DNA from: Achromobacter sp. UMC71
GTDB lineage: Bacteria; Pseudomonadota; Gammaproteobacteria; Burkholderiales; Burkholderiaceae_B
Direction: 5' to 3'
Assembly (NCBI RefSeq): GCF_014170305.1
Contig: NZ_LZZT01000047.1
Coordinates: 186,001-250,000, forward strand
DNA length: 64,000 nt
Shown here one piece after another: positions 59,403 to 64,000 of the stretch; the stretch's first letter is position 1; each line of letters starts with the position of its first letter. Both the position numbers and the translations under genes were made by a program. The notes beneath the pieces were generated by a model that saw only the letters and a program-made list of their open reading frames with translations, was not told where the DNA came from and did no database searches.

Positions 59403-59921
59403 TCAGCGCCACATGAAGCGGTCGTCGTCGTACATCGGATCCGGGCCGGGGTGGAAATGCGTCATGGAATTGCCGTCGCGGCCCATGTACACGTACATCA
59501 GTGAATTCCAGACGCCGTTTTCCTTGTAGCGGTAGGACCACACGACTTCGCGCTTTTCGCCCAGGCCGGCTTCTTCGATGCGGGCGGGCGGGCCGAATTC
59601 GCAGCGCACCCGGTCCGGGCCCCATTGGCCCTGTTCAAGCACCTTGAAGTGGGCGTCGGTCAGGAGCGGCAGGACGCGGTCGACGCGGCCGTCGGTGCCG
59701 ACGTTGGCGCCCCAGGCGAACTGGCCCATGGGCTGTTGCGTCCAGATCACACGGCGGCCCCCGCCCGCTTGCGGGCATTCGAAGTTGGGGGTGCCGAACT
59801 GGGCCTGTACGTCCGCCAGGGGCGTACCGGGGGCAACCTGGGTAAGGTTGGCGCAGGCGGCCAGCCCCGCGAGGGCGGCGGCAGCCAGGGTGGTGCGGGT
59901 AAATCTGTAATAATTAGACAT
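59403..59921 (-). CDS. putative lipoprotein (small protein A/BamE-like region)
   Basis: 172-aa lipoprotein: lipobox LAGLAAC gives Cys22 after a hydrophobic signal. The mature part starts with PGTPLADVQAQFGTPNFEC, a G-x-P-x-x-x-V-x-x-x-x-G-x-P pattern like SmpA/BamE-type repeats, repeated later as GPDRVRCEFGPPARIEE. It ends in an aromatic, Met/His-rich segment (THFHPGPDPMYDDD). GAGGAG lies upstream of the ATG. Outer-membrane lipoprotein of unknown function. Confidence 0.75.
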   Translation of the reverse strand: MSNYYRFTRTTLAAAALAGLAACANLTQVAPGTPLADVQAQFGTPNFECPQAGGGRRVIWTQQPMGQFAWGANVGTDGRVDRVLPLLTDAHFKVLEQGQWGPDRVRCEFGPPARIEEAGLGEKREVVWSYRYKENGVWNSLMYVYMGRDGNSMTHFHPGPDPMYDDDRFMWR

Positions 59922-60011
59922 AATATTGCTCCTCTTGCCGCCCGCGAGGGGCGGGGGCGGACGCTGGACAGGGGCCTGGCGCCGTCACTGGGGTAATTCT
60001 AGCGAATCAGC

Positions 60012-60017
60012 TATAAT
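60012..60017 (+). promoter_or_regulatory. -10 box of rpsO-pnp
   Basis: Perfect TATAAT, about 185 bp before the rpsO ATG, with no good -35 match. The long leader fits S15 autoregulation, which is known from other bacteria to use rpsO 5'-UTR structure. Confidence 0.45.
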
Positions 60018-60202
60018 CATCGAGCTTTATCGCGTGCATTGATTTTGCGGGCGTCTTTTGCGGACGTGTTGCGAAGTGATGTGCACGATGCTTTGCGCCG
60101 GCAAGCTGCAGTGAGAACGCAATAAAAAGCTTGGCCGGCAGCGAATTTTTCCAAACCACGTCAGGGCGCCTCGGCCCTGTCGCATGTCCGAAGAGGTCAT
60201 CA

Positions 60203-60472
60203 ATGTCTGTAGCTGACATCAAGAAATCCGATATCGTTGCGCAGTTCCAACGCGCTCAAGGCGATACCGGCTCCCCCGAAGTTCAGGTGGCTCTGCTCAC
60301 CGCCCGTATCAACGAACTGACCGGTCACTTCAAAGAACACATGAAGGACCATCACTCGCGCCGCGGTCTGCTGCGTATGGTCAGCCGTCGCCGCAAGCTG
60401 CTCGACTATCTCAAGGGCCGCAATCCCGATTCGTACCGCGCACTGATCGAAAAACTCGGTCTGCGTAAGTGA
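60203..60472 (+). CDS. rpsO: 30S ribosomal protein S15
   Basis: 89-aa S15, binds 16S rRNA early in 30S assembly. [20 protein letters not shown] then the S15 signature [31 protein letters not shown] precedes the ATG at 60203. Ahead of pnp as in most proteobacteria. Confidence 0.98.
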   Translation: MSVADIKKSDIVAQFQRAQGDTGSPEVQVALLTARINELTGHFKEHMKDHHSRRGLLRMVSRRRKLLDYLKGRNPDSYRALIEKLGLRK

Positions 60473-60498
60473 TCGACGGGGCTGGCTCCCCATGACGC

Positions 60499-60541
60499 AA
60501 CCGTGGTCGGTGCGACGTATGTCGCGACGGCCACGGTTTTT
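60499..60541 (+). other. rpsO-pnp intercistronic hairpin (terminator/RNase III site)
   Basis: 11-bp outer stem AACCGTGGTCG/CGGCCACGGTT (one wobble) plus inner GCGAC-GTAT-GTCGC, then five T. In E. coli the equivalent spacer holds the rpsO terminator and the RNase III site for pnp autocontrol. Confidence 0.75.
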
Positions 60542-60562
60542 CATTTGTAAGGAATAATCGTC

Positions 60563-62725
60563 ATGTTCAACAAAGTGACAAAATCGTTCCAATACGGCCA
60601 GCATACGGTCGTCCTGGAAACTGGCGAGATCGCTCGCCAGGCCTCCGGCGCCGTTGTGGTGTCGATCGAGGACACCGTCGTCCTGGCCACCGTCGTGGCT
60701 TCCAAGAAGGCCAAGCCGGGTCAAACGTTTTTCCCGCTGACCGTCGACTACATCGAGAAGACCTACGCTGCCGGCCGTATTCCGGGCGGGTTCTTCAAGC
60801 GCGAAGGCAAGCCTTCCGAAAAGGAAACGCTGACGTCGCGCCTGATCGATCGTCCGCTGCGTCCGCTGTTCCCCGAAGACTTCTACAACGAAGTCCAAGT
60901 GGTCATCCACACGCTGTCGGTCAATCCTGAAATCGATCCCGACATCGCCGCCATGATCGGCGCCTCGGCCGCGCTGGCCATCTCGGGCATCCCGTTCAAC
61001 GGCCCCATCGGCGCCGCCCGCGTGGGCTACATCGACGGCCAATACGCGCTGAACCCGACCGCCTCGCAATTGAAGTCCTCGAAGCTGGACCTGGTGGTTG
61101 CCGGTACGGAAAACGCCGTGCTGATGGTCGAATCGGAAGCCCAACAGCTGTCCGAGGAAATCATGCTCGGCGGCGTGGTCTACGGCCACGAGCAAATGCA
61201 AGCCGTCATCAACGCCATTCACGAACTCGTGAAGGACGCTGGCAAGCCCGATTGGGATTGGCAAGCGCCGGCCAAGGACGAAGCCCTGATCGCCGCCGTG
61301 ACCTCGGCTGCCCAGGAAGGCCTGAACGCCGCCTACCAGATCCGCGAAAAGCAAGCCCGCACCGCCAAGCTGCGCGAAGTGTCGGCTGACGTGTCGGCCA
61401 AGCTGGCTGCCGCCGCCGCTGAAAAGGGCGAACCGCTGCCGGACGCCGTCACCGTCGACAACATCATGTTCTCGCTGGAATCGGCCATTGTCCGCGGCCA
61501 GATCCTGAACGGCGAACCGCGTATCGACGGCCGCGACACCCGCACCGTGCGTCCGATCAGCGTGCGTCTGGGCGTGCTGCCCCGCGCACACGGCAGCGCG
61601 CTGTTCACCCGCGGTGAAACCCAGGCGCTGGTCGTGGCCACGCTGGGCACCAAGCAAGACGAACAGATCATCGACGCGCTCATGGGCGAGTACCGTGACC
61701 GCTTCATGATGCACTACAACATGCCTCCGTTCGCCACCGGCGAAACGGGCCGCATCGGTGTGCCCAAGCGCCGCGAAATCGGCCACGGCCGCCTGGCCAA
61801 GCGCTCGCTGATTCCGCTGCTGCCGGCGCCGGAAGACTTCCAGTACACCATCCGCATCGTGTCGGAAATCACCGAGTCCAACGGCTCGTCGTCGATGGCT
61901 TCGGTCTGCGGCGGCTCGCTGGCCATGATGGACGCCGGCGTGCCGGTCAAGGATCACGTGGCCGGCGTGGCCATGGGCCTGATCCTGGACGGCGGCAAGT
62001 TCGCCGTGCTGACGGACATCCTGGGCGACGAAGATCACCTGGGCGACATGGACTTCAAGGTCGCGGGCACCGAAAACGGCGTCACCGCACTGCAGATGGA
62101 CATCAAGATCCAGGGCATCACCAAGGAAATCATGCAAGTGGCGCTGGCGCAAGCCCGCGAAGGCCGCCTGCACATCCTGGGCAAGATGAAGGAAGCGCTG
62201 GACGGTTCGCGTGGCGAGCTGTCGGCTTTCGCCCCGCGTATGCTGACCATCAAGATTAACCCCGAGAAGATCCGTGACGTGATCGGCAAGGGCGGCGCCA
62301 CCATCCGCGCGCTGACCGAAGAAACCGGCACCCAGATCGACATCTCCGACGACGGCACGATCGTAATCGCCAGCGTCGACGAAGCGCAGGCCAAAGAAGC
62401 CCAGCGCCGCATCGTCGAGCTGACCGCCGACGTCGAAGTGGGCCAGATCTACGAAGGCTCGGTCCTGCGCCTGCTGGACTTCGGCGCCATCGTGCAAGTG
62501 CTGCCGGGCCGCGACGGCCTGCTGCACATCTCGGAAATCGCCAACTACCGCATCGCGAACATCAACGATGTGCTGAAGGTCGGCCAGCAAGTCCGTGTCA
62601 AGGTCATCGAGGCCGACGACAAGGGCCGTCTGCGCCTGTCCATCAAGGCCATCGGCGGCATCGAGCAGCAGCAACCCGCTGCCGCGCCCGAAGCTGCCCC
62701 GCAAGCGGAACCGCAAGCCGAATAA
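60563..62725 (+). CDS. pnp: polyribonucleotide nucleotidyltransferase (PNPase)
   Basis: 720-aa trimeric 3'-5' phosphorolytic exoribonuclease of the degradosome. Two RNase PH domains ([40 protein letters not shown] with the active region [25 protein letters not shown]), then KH ([21 protein letters not shown], about 560-585) and S1 ([34 protein letters not shown], about 620-690), with an Ala/Pro/Glu tail. Full-length and normal. Confidence 0.98.
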   Translation: MFNKVTKSFQYGQHTVVLETGEIARQASGAVVVSIEDTVVLATVVASKKAKPGQTFFPLTVDYIEKTYAAGRIPGGFFKREGKPSEKETLTSRLIDRPLRPLFPEDFYNEVQVVIHTLSVNPEIDPDIAAMIGASAALAISGIPFNGPIGAARVGYIDGQYALNPTASQLKSSKLDLVVAGTENAVLMVESEAQQLSEEIMLGGVVYGHEQMQAVINAIHELVKDAGKPDWDWQAPAKDEALIAAVTSAAQEGLNAAYQIREKQARTAKLREVSADVSAKLAAAAAEKGEPLPDAVTVDNIMFSLESAIVRGQILNGEPRIDGRDTRTVRPISVRLGVLPRAHGSALFTRGETQALVVATLGTKQDEQIIDALMGEYRDRFMMHYNMPPFATGETGRIGVPKRREIGHGRLAKRSLIPLLPAPEDFQYTIRIVSEITESNGSSSMASVCGGSLAMMDAGVPVKDHVAGVAMGLILDGGKFAVLTDILGDEDHLGDMDFKVAGTENGVTALQMDIKIQGITKEIMQVALAQAREGRLHILGKMKEALDGSRGELSAFAPRMLTIKINPEKIRDVIGKGGATIRALTEETGTQIDISDDGTIVIASVDEAQAKEAQRRIVELTADVEVGQIYEGSVLRLLDFGAIVQVLPGRDGLLHISEIANYRIANINDVLKVGQQVRVKVIEADDKGRLRLSIKAIGGIEQQQPAAAPEAAPQAEPQAE

Positions 62726-62745
62726 GGCCTGCCTGACGTTTGTCG

Positions 62746-62772
62746 AAAACGGCGCCGCGAGGCGCCGTTTTT
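62746..62772 (+). terminator. intrinsic terminator of pnp
   Basis: 11-bp stem AAAACGGCGCC/GGCGCCGTTTT with GCGA loop, one extra T. Confidence 0.88.
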
Positions 62773-62933
62773 CATGGCCTGGCGCCGCGCTGATTCATCT
62801 TCTTTCGTCTTGGTATCCCTGGCATCTCCCATCTTCGCGCCCCTTACGGTAAAGTCTTGCGCGTATGAGACGAGCGCCGGCGCCGGCGCACAGGCCGGCA
62901 AGGCGCCAGACAGGGGAACGGGATGGATCGGGC

Positions 62934-63668
62934 ATGACGCGATGGCAAGGACCCGCAGCGGTTTCGGCGGCCGTATTGCTGCTGGGGGCGCTGCTGACGG
63001 GCTGCATGTCCAGTCCCGGCCCGGGCCAGGGTTCGCCCAAGGGCGAAAGCATGTCGGCGGACCAGTTGGTCCAGACCGATTTCAATCGCACCGTCACACT
63101 GGAAGTGCGCGACAACCTGGCCAGCCTGTACAGCCTGCTGGACAAGCTCTACCGGCGCAATCCGCGTGAATGGCGCAAGACGGGCGCGCCGGATCAGGCG
63201 ACGGCGGTGTCCCGGGTCAAGCATTCCATCGAAGTCCGCATTCCGCCGGCCGACCTGGCGGGCCTGCACGACATCCAGATTCTGGCGGTGTCGCTGGATC
63301 CGAACTATTCCGGCGACCGGGTCGGGGCGTTCATCTACGGCCTGGCCGACACCATCATCGCCGCCCACAATGGCAAGACCCGGCTCTACGCCACCGACGC
63401 GTTGGACGGGCAGCGGGTCTACAATGCCGCACGGAACGTCGAGGCGGCGGCCTGGCTGCTGGCGTCGCGCCGCAACAACCAGGGCGAGCCCTTGCTGCTG
63501 GCCAACGAGATATCGCCGAACGCCACCAACCTCAGTTTCGAGCGCGAGTTCGGCGCCATCATCGGCCGGCTCGACCTGATCGCCAACCTGCTTGGCGAGA
63601 ACTCGCGGCGCATCGGCATCAACTATGCGCAAGGCCTTTTGCTGTTCAACTTCCTGCCGGTGCGCTAA
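62934..63668 (+). CDS. hypothetical lipoprotein
   Basis: 244-aa lipoprotein; lipobox LLTGC gives Cys24 after a hydrophobic signal (AAVLLLGALLTGC). Mature part is helical and rich in charged residues (RDNLASLYSLLDKLYRRNPREW, VEAAAWLLASRRNNQGEPLLL). I recall similar proteins in Bordetella/Achromobacter without a known role. The ATG at 62934 gives the proper signal; the frame is open upstream without ribosome site. It ends 15 bp before the threonine ammonia-lyase gene. Confidence 0.8.
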   Translation: MTRWQGPAAVSAAVLLLGALLTGCMSSPGPGQGSPKGESMSADQLVQTDFNRTVTLEVRDNLASLYSLLDKLYRRNPREWRKTGAPDQATAVSRVKHSIEVRIPPADLAGLHDIQILAVSLDPNYSGDRVGAFIYGLADTIIAAHNGKTRLYATDALDGQRVYNAARNVEAAAWLLASRRNNQGEPLLLANEISPNATNLSFEREFGAIIGRLDLIANLLGENSRRIGINYAQGLLLFNFLPVR

Positions 63669-63683
63669 ACGGGATTTTCCATC

Positions 63684-64000
63684 GTGATCGATATCGCTTC
63701 CATCCAGACCGCCCGCGAAAACCTGCGCGGCCAGGTGCTCAAGACCCCGTTTACGCTGTCGCGCACCCTGTCCGACATTTTCGGCGCCGAGATCTGGCTG
63801 AAATTCGAGAACCTGCAATTCACCGCCAGCTTCAAGGAGCGCGGCGCGCTGAACCGCATGCTGACGCTGTCCGAAGACGAGCGCCGCATGGGCGTCATCG
63901 CCGTCTCGGCCGGCAACCATGCCCAGGGCGTGGCCTATCACGCGCAGCGCATGGGCGTGCCGGCCGTCATCGTGATGCCGCGCTTCACGCCCACGGTCAA
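63684..64000 (+). CDS. threonine ammonia-lyase (N-terminal part, runs off window)
   Basis: GTG at 63684 opens a frame to the right edge with about 105 codons: IDIASIQTARENLRGQVLKTP, the PLP Lys segment LKFENLQFTASFKERGALN and VSAGNHAQGVAYHAQRMGVPAVIVMP. This is a PLP fold-type II enzyme that deaminates threonine (and often serine) to 2-oxobutyrate. Lacking the C-terminus, I cannot tell the biosynthetic (ilvA, with ACT-like domains) from the catabolic (tdcB) form. Shine-Dalgarno is weak. Confidence 0.88.
   Translation, partial: MIDIASIQTARENLRGQVLKTPFTLSRTLSDIFGAEIWLKFENLQFTASFKERGALNRMLTLSEDERRMGVIAVSAGNHAQGVAYHAQRMGVPAVIVMPRFTPTV

Noticed and set aside
60200..62716. 838-codon open frame opposite pnp and rpsO
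   Set aside because: Antisense shadow; composition dominated by Asp/His/Gly/Arg and no motifs.

Overview
This 64 kb window is a high-GC chromosome segment from a betaproteobacterium. The gene families and their order (DUF1841 next to icd, a Kdp cassette followed by a TorF-type porin, many ABC/Bug-type solute receptors, ilvBHC-pssA, rpsO-pnp) point to Burkholderiales, family Alcaligenaceae, most likely Achromobacter or a close Bordetella relative. This assignment is inferred from gene content; no database was searched. Coding density is high. There is one tRNA, tRNA-Ser(CGA), and no rRNA, CRISPR array, transposase or intact prophage.

Layout. 1-4.4 kb: end of a DUF1841 gene, icd, then a glycosyltransferase and an O-antigen-ligase-like protein (cell-surface glycan). 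4.5-8.2 kb: a Cache-type chemoreceptor with an FNR/ANR-like box upstream, a DapA-superfamily lyase with a small co-transcribed partner, and a TorF-type porin. 8.3-16.65 kb: a complete potassium-uptake operon on the minus strand, (32-aa membrane peptide)-kdpF-A-B-C-D-E, with phased repeat boxes upstream. 16.65-17.3 kb: a 670-bp hairpin-rich intergenic region. 17.3-19.7 kb: a two-subunit sodium/carboxylate symporter. 19.7-24.7 kb: EmrE-type SMR pump, Smr-domain protein, trxB, and divergent ftsK-lolA.

24.7-36.0 kb: an 11.4 kb block sits between lolA and rarA-serS, genes that are adjacent in E. coli. It starts with a perfect 30-bp inverted repeat and three copies of a GC-rich intergenic repeat. 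It carries an apparent D-amino-acid/peptide scavenging system: RidA, N-acyl-D-amino-acid deacylase, RpiR regulator, Dpp-type ABC transporter, a DSD1/D-threonine-aldolase-like PLP enzyme, and a divergent nitrilase-family amidase. 36.2-38.9 kb: rarA-serS. 39.0-41.3 kb: a patch of small orphan genes (82 aa, possible 53 aa, PVY-repeat secreted protein, ASCH-domain phage-type protein, and a 66-aa protein likely made from a leaderless mRNA).

41.3-46.8 kb: a catabolic cluster with a CodA-like amidohydrolase, LysR regulator, enolase-superfamily dehydratase, DapA-type aldolase and Bug-type receptor. 47.2-52.2 kb: a second chemoreceptor, tRNA-Ser, a KefB-like antiporter, 3-hydroxybutyrate dehydrogenase and yaaA. 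52.3-54.5 kb: a FUSC-family efflux protein. 55.0-64 kb: ilvB-ilvH-ilvC, pssA, a lipoprotein, rpsO-pnp, another lipoprotein and the start of a threonine ammonia-lyase gene.

No clearly new multi-gene defence or mobile system was found. The most unusual items are the lolA/rarA synteny break with its repeats, the Val-rich mini-ORF overlapping the ilvB start, the leaderless 66-aa gene, the hairpin array upstream of the symporter, the phased kdp boxes, and a 21-bp hairpin inside the end of the antiporter gene.
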